Virus record (IMG/VR): IMGVR_UViG_3300009158_000160
Span: 1-28,077 of that record
Length of the DNA stretch: 28,077 nt
From: a virus
Direction: 5' to 3' (one strand)
Shown here: positions 7,330 to 14,068 of the stretch, piece by piece
How the letters are laid out: each line of letters begins with the position of its first letter
Position numbering within the stretch: the first letter of the stretch is position 1
Position numbers and translations under genes: made by a program
Notes under the pieces: generated by a model
What the model was told of the DNA's origin: nothing
Databases searched by the model: none
What the model saw: only the letters and a program-made list of their open reading frames with translations

Positions 7330-7452
7330 CTAACCTTCCTTGCCGCGCATTATGCGGAAAGCTGGCCGCTTGTTGCCTTGAGATTTTGTCCATCGCCCGG
7401 CGGTGATCACATCCAGGACCTTATCCATCAAAATCAAAAATAGCTCCACCAT
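7330..7452 (-). CDS. 40-residue peptide coupled to the recombinase gene
   Basis: The ATG overlaps the recombinase stop as TGATG and has GGAGG seven bases upstream, inside the recombinase's last codons. The product has a hydrophobic N-terminal helix (VELFLILMDKVLDVI) and a basic C-terminal half (KSQGNKRPAFRIMRGKEG). It could be a recombination directionality factor or accessory peptide by position, but it has no recognisable motif, so that is speculation. Confidence 0.5.
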   Translation of the reverse strand: MVELFLILMDKVLDVITAGRWTKSQGNKRPAFRIMRGKEG

Positions 7453-8348
7453 CACAGCACCTCCGCCAGCTTCTCAAGATCTGCGTAATGCGGCAGGGTG
7501 TAACGGCGTGTCACTTCCAGGCTGCTGTGGCCCAAAAAGGCTGCCACCTCTGGCAGGCTGGCCCCGCCCTTTATCAGTTGGTGCCCGGCCGTGTGGCGCA
7601 GCTGGTGAGGGGTTACATGCCCAATCTGCGCATCGCTGGCCAAACCTGCCACCAGCTTCTGTATCCCGCGCTCCTGGAGGGGCTCTCCAAACTTGCCAAT
7701 AAAGACAGTCTCACCTTGGGCAGGTCGCACAGCCAGCCAGGCACGCAGCGCCTGGGCGGCCTCGTAACCGAGCGGAATCACCCGGTCTTTGTTGCCCTTG
7801 GTGTTGACCACTTCAATCCGGCCGGTGCGTTCACCCAGCAGCACATCCCGCAGGCGCAGGCGGGCCACTTCTCCTTCGCGCATGCCAGCCTGCCACAGGC
7901 ACGCCACCACAGCGGCATCACGCAGTGCTTTGCGCCTGGCAGCCGGTGTCCTGGCTGTGCGCACCTGCTCATTCACAGTCAAGCGTAGGCGTTTGTGTTC
8001 TGGCTTGGCCAGGCTGCGCGGGGCCAGCTTCTGGGCTTCGGCGCGTGTCAGGGTATCGCTCGGGTCATAGTCCACTTGCTTGGTGCTTTGCAGCCAGCTG
8101 GCAAAGACTGCCAGGCTGGCCACCGAGCGGTTCCAGGTGGCTGCCTTCAGCTGCAGCTCATCGCGGCAATAGCGTTGGTACTCGCGCAGATCCGCGCGGT
8201 TATACATGCTGAGCGCCCAGGCCTGGGCATACTCGCCTTCGCTCCAGCGCACAAAGCGCGCCAGGTCATTGCAATAGGCTTCCACTGTGCGCTCTGCGCG
8301 ACCCTGCTCACGTAGATGGTTGGCAAACTTATTCAGCATCGCGTTCAT
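7452..8348 (-). CDS. Tyrosine recombinase (XerC/D-like integrase)
   Basis: 298 residues, the usual length for Xer-type recombinases. An N-terminal SAM-like DNA-binding domain (about 1-95) is followed by the catalytic domain with the complete active site: Arg157 (AGMREGE), Lys184 (TKGNKDR), His248 and Arg251 (HQLRH), His274 (LGHSS) and the nucleophile Tyr283 (RRYTLP). It should catalyse site-specific strand exchange through a 3'-phosphotyrosine link. It is embedded in the early minus-strand operon, coupled as ATGA to the gene before and TGATG to the gene after, so it would be made in the lytic or early phase. Possible jobs are excision, multimer resolution or integration. A separate serine recombinase lies in the lysogeny block. 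Confidence 0.92.
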   Translation of the reverse strand: MNAMLNKFANHLREQGRAERTVEAYCNDLARFVRWSEGEYAQAWALSMYNRADLREYQRYCRDELQLKAATWNRSVASLAVFASWLQSTKQVDYDPSDTLTRAEAQKLAPRSLAKPEHKRLRLTVNEQVRTARTPAARRKALRDAAVVACLWQAGMREGEVARLRLRDVLLGERTGRIEVVNTKGNKDRVIPLGYEAAQALRAWLAVRPAQGETVFIGKFGEPLQERGIQKLVAGLASDAQIGHVTPHQLRHTAGHQLIKGGASLPEVAAFLGHSSLEVTRRYTLPHYADLEKLAEVL

Positions 8349-8695
8349 TTCGTCAGCTCCAACCCAAAGGCCTTACGCAAAATATCGAGCTGCTTTTGGC
8401 TCCAGGCGGTGTGATACCCATCTGGCATGCGGCGCATGCTCATGCAAAAATTACGGCAAGCCGTGCCCACATGCTGGGGCGGCAGGTTATTTATGCCCGT
8501 CAGCGGAATGAGGTCCTGCAGGGATGCGATCCAATAAGCCCGGCCGTTCTCGTCTGCGCCGCTTGTGGGGTGGGCGCTGCTCCACATGATTAGCGCTCTG
8601 ACAATCGCTTTGTGTGTTTCGTAAGAGGGGATTGTTACCTTCGGCGCCTCGTCCTCCAGCGCCGCCAAAACTGATGATTCCAAGATCCTTGCCAT
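8345..8695 (-). CDS. Hypothetical protein (116 aa) preceding the recombinase
   Basis: The start was chosen at an internal ATG with AAGGAGAG seven bases upstream. The product is 116 residues, mixed helical, with a C-terminal WSQKQLDILRKAFG segment that resembles a small helix-turn-helix. Its stop overlaps the recombinase ATG as ATGA, so the two are translated together. A DNA-binding accessory role is plausible but unproven; family not recognised. Confidence 0.65.
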   Translation of the reverse strand: MARILESSVLAALEDEAPKVTIPSYETHKAIVRALIMWSSAHPTSGADENGRAYWIASLQDLIPLTGINNLPPQHVGTACRNFCMSMRRMPDGYHTAWSQKQLDILRKAFGLELTK

Positions 8696-8936
8696 TTTCG
8701 TGCTCTCCTTCCAGTAGAGTTCCACTTGCATCGGTCAACTGCCCGCGGCAGTCCTGTGCTATGCTGTTTTTATAGGGCTGATCAATCTCGCTTTTTTTCT
8801 CTCCTTCTGCCATCTCGAGCTGTGCTTTGCGCATGTACTCACTGATGATCCCCATGGCATATTCCCAGGCCGCCCGCTGTTCAGCGGGTAGCGCTACGAA
8901 CTGCCTCTCGAGGTTCATCGTGAGCTTGCGTGCCAT
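8487..8936 (-). CDS. Hypothetical protein (149 aa) whose 3' half overlaps the next gene
   Basis: The N-terminal 60 residues look genuine: basic and helical, with NLERQFVALPAEQRAAWEYA and an amphipathic EYMRKAQLEMAEGEKK segment. From about residue 82 the frame runs through the next gene in a different phase for 209 bases and becomes Gly/Arg/Pro-rich, like a shadow frame. The ATG lies a few bases past the previous gene's stop, with a weak ribosome site, suggesting coupling. Either the true stop was lost by mutation, giving an extended tail, or the overlap is real. The gene is likely; its C-terminus is doubtful. Confidence 0.5.
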   Translation of the reverse strand: MARKLTMNLERQFVALPAEQRAAWEYAMGIISEYMRKAQLEMAEGEKKSEIDQPYKNSIAQDCRGQLTDASGTLLEGEHENGKDLGIISFGGAGGRGAEGNNPLLRNTQSDCQSANHVEQRPPHKRRRRERPGLLDRIPAGPHSADGHK

Positions 8937-8940
8937 TGCA

Positions 8941-9240
8941 TCAGGCCTGGCTTTCAACCTGGGGAACCAGCTTCACAGCCGCCAGCTTGCTGTACTCGGC
9001 ATCGATCAATTTGCGCAGCAAAGCCATCTGCCCATCCTCGCCCAGCTCATAAGCCTGGCAGAGCGCGCTCACGCGCTGGCTGATCTCGTCGTCGCTGGCA
9101 TTCAACAGCTTCCAGGTATCCAACATCTCAGCCACGATTTCATACACTTTGCGCTGGCGCATGGCCGCCAGCACATCAATTTCCCGCTTGGTGGCAGGCC
9201 GCGCGCTTACCTTTGCGAAGTCATACTTCTTGTCTTCCAT
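8941..9240 (-). CDS. First gene of the early operon, hypothetical (99 aa)
   Basis: 99 residues from an ATG with a perfect AAAGGAG, directly downstream of the early promoter. The protein is helical and charged, with MRQRKVYEIVAEMLDTWKLL in the middle. Its place as the first gene of the early operon, opposite the repressor, is where Cro-like, excisionase or early regulatory proteins sit, but I see no clear helix-turn-helix. Function unknown. Confidence 0.7.
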   Translation of the reverse strand: MEDKKYDFAKVSARPATKREIDVLAAMRQRKVYEIVAEMLDTWKLLNASDDEISQRVSALCQAYELGEDGQMALLRKLIDAEYSKLAAVKLVPQVESQA

Positions 9241-9291
9241 CTGATCTCCTTTGTATATCGTAATAACCTAAATGTTTAATGTAGTATACAA

Positions 9292-9319
9292 AGTATAAGC
9301 AAATTGTACAATTTGTCAA
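9292..9319 (-). promoter_or_regulatory. Early-operon sigma-70 promoter
   Basis: On the minus strand, TTGACA (9319-9314) and TATACT (9297-9292) are separated by 16 bases: a consensus -35 and a five-of-six -10. The start of transcription should be near 9285, giving a short leader to the 99-residue gene. It lies in the divergent gap facing the repressor gene and is the best promoter in the window. Confidence 0.8.
9300..9315. promoter_or_regulatory. Palindromic operator in the early promoter spacer
   Basis: CAAATTGTACAATTTG is a perfect 16-bp palindrome filling the spacer of the early promoter and touching its -35 box. A dimeric helix-turn-helix repressor bound here would block RNA polymerase. 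The repressor gene 50 bp away is the obvious candidate binder. A second, looser inverted repeat CTTTGTATA/TATACAAAG (9249-9257 and 9285-9293) flanks the predicted start site. Confidence 0.7.
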
Positions 9320-9366
9320 GTGTATTAAACAGAATAAGTAATGAGTTATTCGGAGAAGATACGATA

Positions 9367-9747
9367 ATGTTGACTATGATAGACAATTTGTTTAGTTTCC
9401 TGAACTGGTTAAATCAACTAATGGCCGAGAAAAACATTACTCAGGCCGATATTGCGCGTACTGAATTTGTCACCAGGGGAGCGGTAAGCGCTTTATTCTC
9501 AAATCGGATCAAATCTGTAGGCGTGGATATGTGCCGGGCAATCTCCGCGGCCACGGGTGTCCCCCTCAAGATCGTCTATGAAAAAGCCGGGCTTCTGCCA
9601 CCCAGCGCGGAAGATCCAGATCAGGCTGAAATAGATTCGTTGCTTTCCCAGCTAGAGCCGGACCTCAGGCAGCAGGCCAAAGACTACCTGTACATGTTGG
9701 GAGAAAAACAGGCCAAACGTCGCCGCCTTTCATCCTCGCCCCGCTAA
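9367..9747 (+). CDS. Cro/CI-family phage repressor (short, no protease domain)
   Basis: The start was placed at the ATG after GGAGAAGAT, giving 126 residues. Residues about 19-75 form an XRE-type helix-turn-helix (NITQADIARTEFVTRGAVSA, then a VGVDMCRAISAATG helix and the IVYEKAGLLPP tail typical of this family). The C-terminal 50 residues are helical and end in a basic patch (KQAKRRRL). There is no LexA/CI-like serine protease domain, so RecA-driven self-cleavage is unlikely and induction must use another route. It should bind the palindrome in the divergent early promoter and keep the prophage silent. Confidence 0.85.
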   Translation: MLTMIDNLFSFLNWLNQLMAEKNITQADIARTEFVTRGAVSALFSNRIKSVGVDMCRAISAATGVPLKIVYEKAGLLPPSAEDPDQAEIDSLLSQLEPDLRQQAKDYLYMLGEKQAKRRRLSSSPR

Positions 9748-9749
9748 AT

Positions 9750-10049
9750 ATGCGTCTTGACCCCGATTTGCTGTTCTTATTCAAAATCTATTTGCGCTGC
9801 CTGTTGGTCTACCAAATGCTGCGCAAGGGATTTTTTGCTTTAACGCCCCATCTACAATTTTCAGCCCCCACCCATGAGCGCACACCGGTCGTGCTGGCGC
9901 GCGTCCTGGTAGGTATGACGGTGGTCCTCACCGCCGCGCTCTCCAGCATCCACACCCAGCCCGGCCTGCTCCTCACCATCCCTGCCTACGCCCTCTACAC
10001 CAGCCTCGTTCTGGTCATCCGCCAGCAAAAGTTGAATGCCATGGCATAA
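9750..10049 (+). CDS. Small two-helix membrane protein next to the repressor
   Basis: 99 residues, starting two bases after the repressor stop with no own ribosome site, so probably translated by coupling. Residues about 48-66 (VLARVLVGMTVVLTAAL) and 72-90 (LLTIPAYALYTSLVLVI) are clear membrane helices; the N-terminus (LLFLFKIYLRCLLVYQML) is also hydrophobic. Proteins in this position in temperate phages can be superinfection-exclusion factors made in the lysogen. That role is inference from location; no family is recognised. Confidence 0.6.
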   Translation: MRLDPDLLFLFKIYLRCLLVYQMLRKGFFALTPHLQFSAPTHERTPVVLARVLVGMTVVLTAALSSIHTQPGLLLTIPAYALYTSLVLVIRQQKLNAMA

Positions 10050-10075
10050 AAAAAGCCCACCTGGTGAAGGTGGGC
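10048..10075 (-). terminator. Terminator-like hairpin facing the repressor operon
   Basis: GCCCACC (10055-10061) pairs with GGTGGGC (10069-10075) across a 7-base loop. The U-tract lies only in the minus direction (seven As on the plus strand at 10048-10054), and it begins in the stop codon of the membrane-protein gene. It would stop antisense transcripts coming from the kinase region rather than the plus-strand operon. Confidence 0.6.
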
Positions 10076-10139
10076 AAATAGAATAAGAAAATGCTGACTT
10101 CATAATTAGAAATCCTAATATCAGAGAGTGTTTTATTCC

Positions 10140-10940
10140 ATGAATATACCTGCCATTCCAATTATCACACCGGTTTCTGTCGGAAAGGCTAAAAGCAGCG
10201 GACGCACACGTCCACTTGAAATGCAATGCCAATCCGAAGCAGGCATACAAGCTTATATTGTCAAACTTTGGAATACCAACGAACTTGGCTTAGGTGTTCA
10301 CAGCTTAGCCCGTGAAATCTACGGCTCACTCTTGGCAAACTACTTCGATCTATTAACCCCTAAAATTGCCCTGGTTAATATTGAAACTGATTTTTTTATG
10401 AGCCAGACAGATCCAGAGATCCATGAACGTTTGAGAATCAGTCCAGGGTTAAGTTTTGGCAGTCTTTACATCCATAAAGCGCCCATTTTCAACCAACCAT
10501 TGCCTTCGAATAAAATCTCTGAAGCAACCAAAATTTATTGTTTTGACATGCTGATTGGAAATGTTGATCGCAATGATTCGAAACCAAACATGTTACAAAA
10601 TTCGGAGGGATTTATCTTGATCGATCACGAAAAAGCTTTCCCTTACTCCAGGCCGACCATGTTATTGGGCGGCTATCCCAGCCCGTGGCAATTCATTACT
10701 GAAAACTGGTCCCGCCAACATGTTTTTTATCCTTACATCAAAGGTAAAGCCCACCTTCTCGACATCGAAGAGTTTGTGGCAATACTCGGTACTCTGTCAG
10801 AAGAAATTTTTGCTACAATTGAAATGCAGATACCCAGCGAATGGATTACCCCCGACTTGTACCCATTGAAAACTTACCTTGCAAATACTCGGGATAATGC
10901 GCAGTTGTTCAAGAGAAGCTTGCAGGAGCTATTAGCATGA
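10140..10940 (+). CDS. HipA-like kinase family protein
   Basis: 266 residues from the ATG; a GTG 12 bases upstream is an alternative start. The kinase-like signature is visible: a possible ATP-binding Lys42 (YIVKLWN), a conserved Glu59 (AREIYGSL), the catalytic loop GNVDRNDSKPN with Asp143 and Asn150, and the metal-binding Asp162 in LIDHEKAF. This matches the HipA_2-type single-chain kinases, shorter than full HipA (about 440 residues) and lacking its N-terminal lobe. It would phosphorylate an unknown protein target. Its stop overlaps the DUF3037-like gene as ATGA, and the pair is AT-richer than its neighbours, so it is probably cargo. There is no HipB-like antitoxin next to it. Confidence 0.75.
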   Translation: MNIPAIPIITPVSVGKAKSSGRTRPLEMQCQSEAGIQAYIVKLWNTNELGLGVHSLAREIYGSLLANYFDLLTPKIALVNIETDFFMSQTDPEIHERLRISPGLSFGSLYIHKAPIFNQPLPSNKISEATKIYCFDMLIGNVDRNDSKPNMLQNSEGFILIDHEKAFPYSRPTMLLGGYPSPWQFITENWSRQHVFYPYIKGKAHLLDIEEFVAILGTLSEEIFATIEMQIPSEWITPDLYPLKTYLANTRDNAQLFKRSLQELLA

Positions 10941-11812
10941 CCACAAAATCCCAATTCCAATTTAGTGTTCTACACTATATTCACGATTCGTTTACCGGAG
11001 AATTCCTGAACATTGGTCTGGCGTTCTATTCAGCATCCCCAGTTTTCTTTCATGCCAGATTTTTGCACAAGTATGCTCGCCTAACCGCCACCTTCCCAGA
11101 TGCAGATAGCGAATTGTTACGAAGTTACATCAGTCGCATGCAATCTAAAGCTGATGAATTGAGTGAGAATATCAACGATCAACAGATTTCATTCATTTCG
11201 CCCCCGCCTGTCCAGATCGAAGAACTGCTTGTCCAGATTTTGCCGGTGGACGATTCCGCTATTCAGTTTGGAAAAGCACAAGGTGGATTAACCGACAATC
11301 TGGAAAAAACCTTTGAAGATCTCTATCTCCGCCTGGTGGAAACTTACTTGCCGCACAATCAGACTTCCTCACGTGATGAAGCCCAGATCTGGATGGTTTT
11401 TAGCAAACATTTGAAAAACCAAAACGTCATCAGCCGCTTAAGGCCCACTATCATACATGCGCCTAAAGCTGACGTCGAATTCAAACACGCCTGGAAAAAC
11501 GGGCATTGGAAAGCCATGCAGCCGGTTTCCTTTGACTTATTACACGCTGGCAGTATTAAAGATAAAGCTTTTCAATACCTTGGAACCAATGTTGTTCTAG
11601 GAGATAGCAAAGATTTTGGAAAACTTTACTATTTGCTTGGGAAGCCTCGCCGCAACGACAGCAATCTACTAATGGCCTATAACAAAGCCAAAGATCTATT
11701 GGGTACTGGCTCTACTGCCAAGAAAATCGAGCTGATCGAAGAAGATGGCGCGGAAGATTTTGCCCGCTTTGTCAGTCCTCAAATAGAAAAAGATACCTCG
11801 CACGAAGAATAA
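10937..11812 (+). CDS. DUF3037-like protein, partner of the HipA-like kinase
   Basis: 291 residues. The N-terminus (FQFSVLHYIHDSFTGEFLNI-GLAF) has the pattern I know from DUF3037 proteins: a short beta strand, then Gly-Glu-Phe-x-Asn-x-Gly. The rest is helical with a second alpha-beta region (residues about 180-250) and no catalytic motif I can name. It overlaps the kinase gene by four bases and is followed by a terminator, so the two form a closed two-gene unit. DUF3037 genes are often found beside HipA-like genes, so it may be the antitoxin, regulator or substrate of the kinase. That partnership is inference; the family's molecular role is not established as far as I know. Confidence 0.7.
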   Translation: MTTKSQFQFSVLHYIHDSFTGEFLNIGLAFYSASPVFFHARFLHKYARLTATFPDADSELLRSYISRMQSKADELSENINDQQISFISPPPVQIEELLVQILPVDDSAIQFGKAQGGLTDNLEKTFEDLYLRLVETYLPHNQTSSRDEAQIWMVFSKHLKNQNVISRLRPTIIHAPKADVEFKHAWKNGHWKAMQPVSFDLLHAGSIKDKAFQYLGTNVVLGDSKDFGKLYYLLGKPRRNDSNLLMAYNKAKDLLGTGSTAKKIELIEEDGAEDFARFVSPQIEKDTSHEE

Positions 11813-11849
11813 GCGCTCATGGCTTACAAAATAAGGCAAACGTATCGCC

Positions 11850-11880
11850 AGCGTCAGGCTAAATCCTTGACGCTTTTTTT
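11850..11880 (+). terminator. Rho-independent terminator after the HipA-like/DUF3037 pair
   Basis: AGCGTCAGG pairs with CCTTGACGCT (one bulged T) across a 6-base loop, followed by seven Ts. It closes the two-gene cargo unit and lies only 18 bases before the serine recombinase ATG. Confidence 0.8.
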
Positions 11881-11898
11881 ATAGATGGATTTGAAATA

Positions 11899-13536
11899 AT
11901 GGCCCCCTTCAAACTCAACCCACCCCCCGTAGACCTATTGCCTGGTTCCCAAATCTACGCCTATTTGCGCGACTCAGGCCACGAAACCCAGGAACTATCC
12001 ACCCAGCAGCAAAAGAACAGCCTGAGCGAATGGGCCAGCCAATACGGCCTGGTCATCGCCCGCTTCTATATCGACGAAGCCCGGCGCGGATCTACCACCG
12101 GCCGTGACCAGCTCCAGGAGCTCATGCACGATCTGCGCCATGCGGCACCGGTCAAGGCCGTCGTCGTCTGGTCTTACAATCGCTTCAGCCGCGGCCTGGA
12201 TGATCCCGTTCTTTACCGCGCCGAAGTGCGCACCCTTGGCTATACTTTCCACAGCCTCACAGACGACGTGCCCGAAGGACCCATCGGGCGCATCGTAGAA
12301 GCGGTCATCGATTACAAAAATTACCAGTACCTCAAAGACCTCTCCATCGATATCCGTCGCGGCCAGCGCGAGCTGGTGCAGCAATATGGCTGCATCCCTG
12401 GCACACCGCCCGCGGGCTTCAAGCGCACACCGGTCACCCTTGGCCAGCGCCGTGATGGCACCCCACACATTGCCCATCGTTGGGCACCCGACCCAGCCGC
12501 AGCGCCCCTGGTGCTCAAAGCCTTCCAAATGCGCGCGGCCGGTGCGCCGCTGCTGGATATCATGCACGCCACCGGTATCTATAATAGTCTGAGCAGTTTT
12601 GTTTCATTCTGGCCTAACAAGCTGTATATCGGCATCCTGGAATTCTCCGACCTGGTCATTGAAAATTATTGCGAGCCCATCGTGCCCATCGAATTGTGGA
12701 ACGCGGTCCAGGAGGTTCAGGTGCGTTTTAAGAAGTCACAGCATGTCAACAGCGATAAGGACCACCCCAGGCGGGCTCACAGCCGTTATCTGCTCTCCGG
12801 CCTGCTGCATTGCGCCAGGTGTGACGCGCCGGTCAACGGCAATACATCCACCAGCCGGGGCAAGCGTGCCACAGATACCTATGCCTGTGCCAACCTGCGC
12901 AAGCACACCTGCTCTGCCAGGCGCATTCCCAGGGAACAGTTGGAATCAGCCGTATTTGATGCGATTGCCACCCACATCCTGGATCCGGATATCGCCAGCG
13001 CGCGCCAGGAGCTGGATGCCCAGACGTATGCAGCCGATCAGAGCGCGAATGCCGATCAGCGCAAACAATCCAACCAACGCCTGGCGAAGCTGCGCGCGCA
13101 GATCCGCAACATTACCGCGGCCATCAAAGCCCATGGCCATTCGAATGCCCTGCTGAGCGCGCTGGTGGACCTCGAGCACCAGGAAACTGTGCTGCAGGCA
13201 GAGCTGGCCCAATCCGCGCGCATTCCGCTTAGCCTGCCCCGCCTCAGCCCGTCCGAGCTGGCCGACCAGGCCGCCATCGCCATCAAATTGCTGCAGAACG
13301 GCACCCAGGAAGAAAAGCGCGCTGTGCTGCGTGGTCTTATTTACAGAATAAAGGTCGAAAACATCGATAAGCAAATCAAAGGAATTGTCTTTTTCTACTC
13401 CCCCACCGGCATAAATACAGAACATCCTCCCCCAAATACAGTGTCAATAGTTCGCCTTCCACCTGGGGCACCTCGCTATATACACAATATTGATTTTTTC
13501 GTCTCGTTCAAGAAAAAGACCCGCTTACCAAAATAA
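11899..13536 (+). CDS. Large serine recombinase (phage integrase type)
   Basis: 545 residues, the length of large serine integrases. The N-terminal resolvase domain (about 17-155) has YLRDSG with nucleophile Ser26, the TTGRDQ segment and NRFSRGL with the catalytic arginines (Arg95, Arg98). A recombinase domain follows (about 165-290), then a zinc ribbon with CARC and two later Cys (about 313-350), then a long coiled coil (about 370-440) of the kind that governs synapsis in integrases. It should integrate the phage at an attB by 2-bp staggered cuts. The gene shows normal codon use and ends inside the shared terminator hairpin. The ribosome site is weak. It lies in the lysogeny block with the repressor, but phage genes flank it on both sides. 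Confidence 0.92.
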   Translation: MAPFKLNPPPVDLLPGSQIYAYLRDSGHETQELSTQQQKNSLSEWASQYGLVIARFYIDEARRGSTTGRDQLQELMHDLRHAAPVKAVVVWSYNRFSRGLDDPVLYRAEVRTLGYTFHSLTDDVPEGPIGRIVEAVIDYKNYQYLKDLSIDIRRGQRELVQQYGCIPGTPPAGFKRTPVTLGQRRDGTPHIAHRWAPDPAAAPLVLKAFQMRAAGAPLLDIMHATGIYNSLSSFVSFWPNKLYIGILEFSDLVIENYCEPIVPIELWNAVQEVQVRFKKSQHVNSDKDHPRRAHSRYLLSGLLHCARCDAPVNGNTSTSRGKRATDTYACANLRKHTCSARRIPREQLESAVFDAIATHILDPDIASARQELDAQTYAADQSANADQRKQSNQRLAKLRAQIRNITAAIKAHGHSNALLSALVDLEHQETVLQAELAQSARIPLSLPRLSPSELADQAAIAIKLLQNGTQEEKRAVLRGLIYRIKVENIDKQIKGIVFFYSPTGINTEHPPPNTVSIVRLPPGAPRYIHNIDFFVSFKKKTRLPK

Positions 13537-13548
13537 GCGGGTCTTTTT
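13513..13548. terminator. Bidirectional terminator between recombinase and tail operon
   Basis: A perfect 15-bp inverted repeat (13513-13527 and 13534-13548; AAGACCCGCTTA core) with a 6-base loop has T-tracts in both directions. The plus-strand recombinase stop TAA is at 13534-13536, inside the hairpin, and the minus-strand gene's stop starts at its edge, so it ends both converging operons in about 40 bases. Confidence 0.9.
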
Positions 13549-13739
13549 TACTTAACTTTTCCTGCCTCGTCTATGACACCTAACAATATCCCAAGGCAGG
13601 TAACGAATTTGTTTTGATCAGCCGCCTTCATCTGGCTGACCGTTTGACCCTTGAGTGAAATCAAGGTATCGCGCACAAATATTCTAGCCTGCTTTTTTTT
13701 CTCTCCATCTTCCTTTTTGGTTGTCAATTTATTTACCAT
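13548..13739 (-). CDS. Last gene of the tail operon, hypothetical (63 aa)
   Basis: 63 residues, very Lys-rich at the N-terminus (TTKKEDGEKKKQAR) and then helical with a mildly hydrophobic C-terminal helix (FVTCLGILLGVI). Its ATG overlaps the previous stop as TAATG. Position at the end of the tail operon would fit a fibre accessory or lysis-related protein, but the hydrophobic segment is short and I see no holin pattern. Function unknown. Confidence 0.6.
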   Translation of the reverse strand: MVNKLTTKKEDGEKKKQARIFVRDTLISLKGQTVSQMKAADQNKFVTCLGILLGVIDEAGKVK

Positions 13740-14068
13740 TATGGTTTCTCCGGCCAGATAACAGAATCGGGCGTAGTGTACAACTGGGGTATATCTCGCA
13801 ATGCTTGACGGTATGTCTGCCAGGCTATGCGTTCGTCAAACGTCAATATAGTGTCCAACAACTGGGTCCAATCACACGCGGATAGAAGCTGATCACGTTC
13901 AATCCGGATATCCTCCCAGGTTGGCGGATTGATTATTTTTAAATAAAGATTCCATTCTGCAGGGGTAAGTGACCTCTCAAACTGCGCAATCACTTCTCCA
14001 GTTATGTCGCTAACGATTGCGCTTACGCAGGGCAGCCCAGCTTGAATTAAAAGTTGTTTGTAATCCAT
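13739..14068 (-). CDS. Tail-fibre assembly chaperone-like protein
   Basis: The start was set at the ATG overlapping the fibre stop as TGATG, giving 109 residues. The C-terminal half matches the phage tail assembly chaperone pattern (Phage_tail_APC type): WEDIRIERDQLLSACDWTQL, then YRQALRDIPQ and a closing VIWPEKP. Such proteins sit directly after the tail fibre gene and help it fold, trimerise or attach. The order here, fibre then this gene, fits that role exactly. Confidence 0.8.
   Translation of the reverse strand: MDYKQLLIQAGLPCVSAIVSDITGEVIAQFERSLTPAEWNLYLKIINPPTWEDIRIERDQLLSACDWTQLLDTILTFDERIAWQTYRQALRDIPQLYTTPDSVIWPEKP

Noticed and set aside
11995-12567. 190-codon minus frame inside the serine recombinase
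   Set aside because: It is a shadow of the recombinase, which has clear catalytic motifs on the plus strand.
13548-13739. Holin for the 63-residue gene at the end of the tail operon
   Set aside because: Its only hydrophobic stretch is about 9 residues, too short for a membrane helix.
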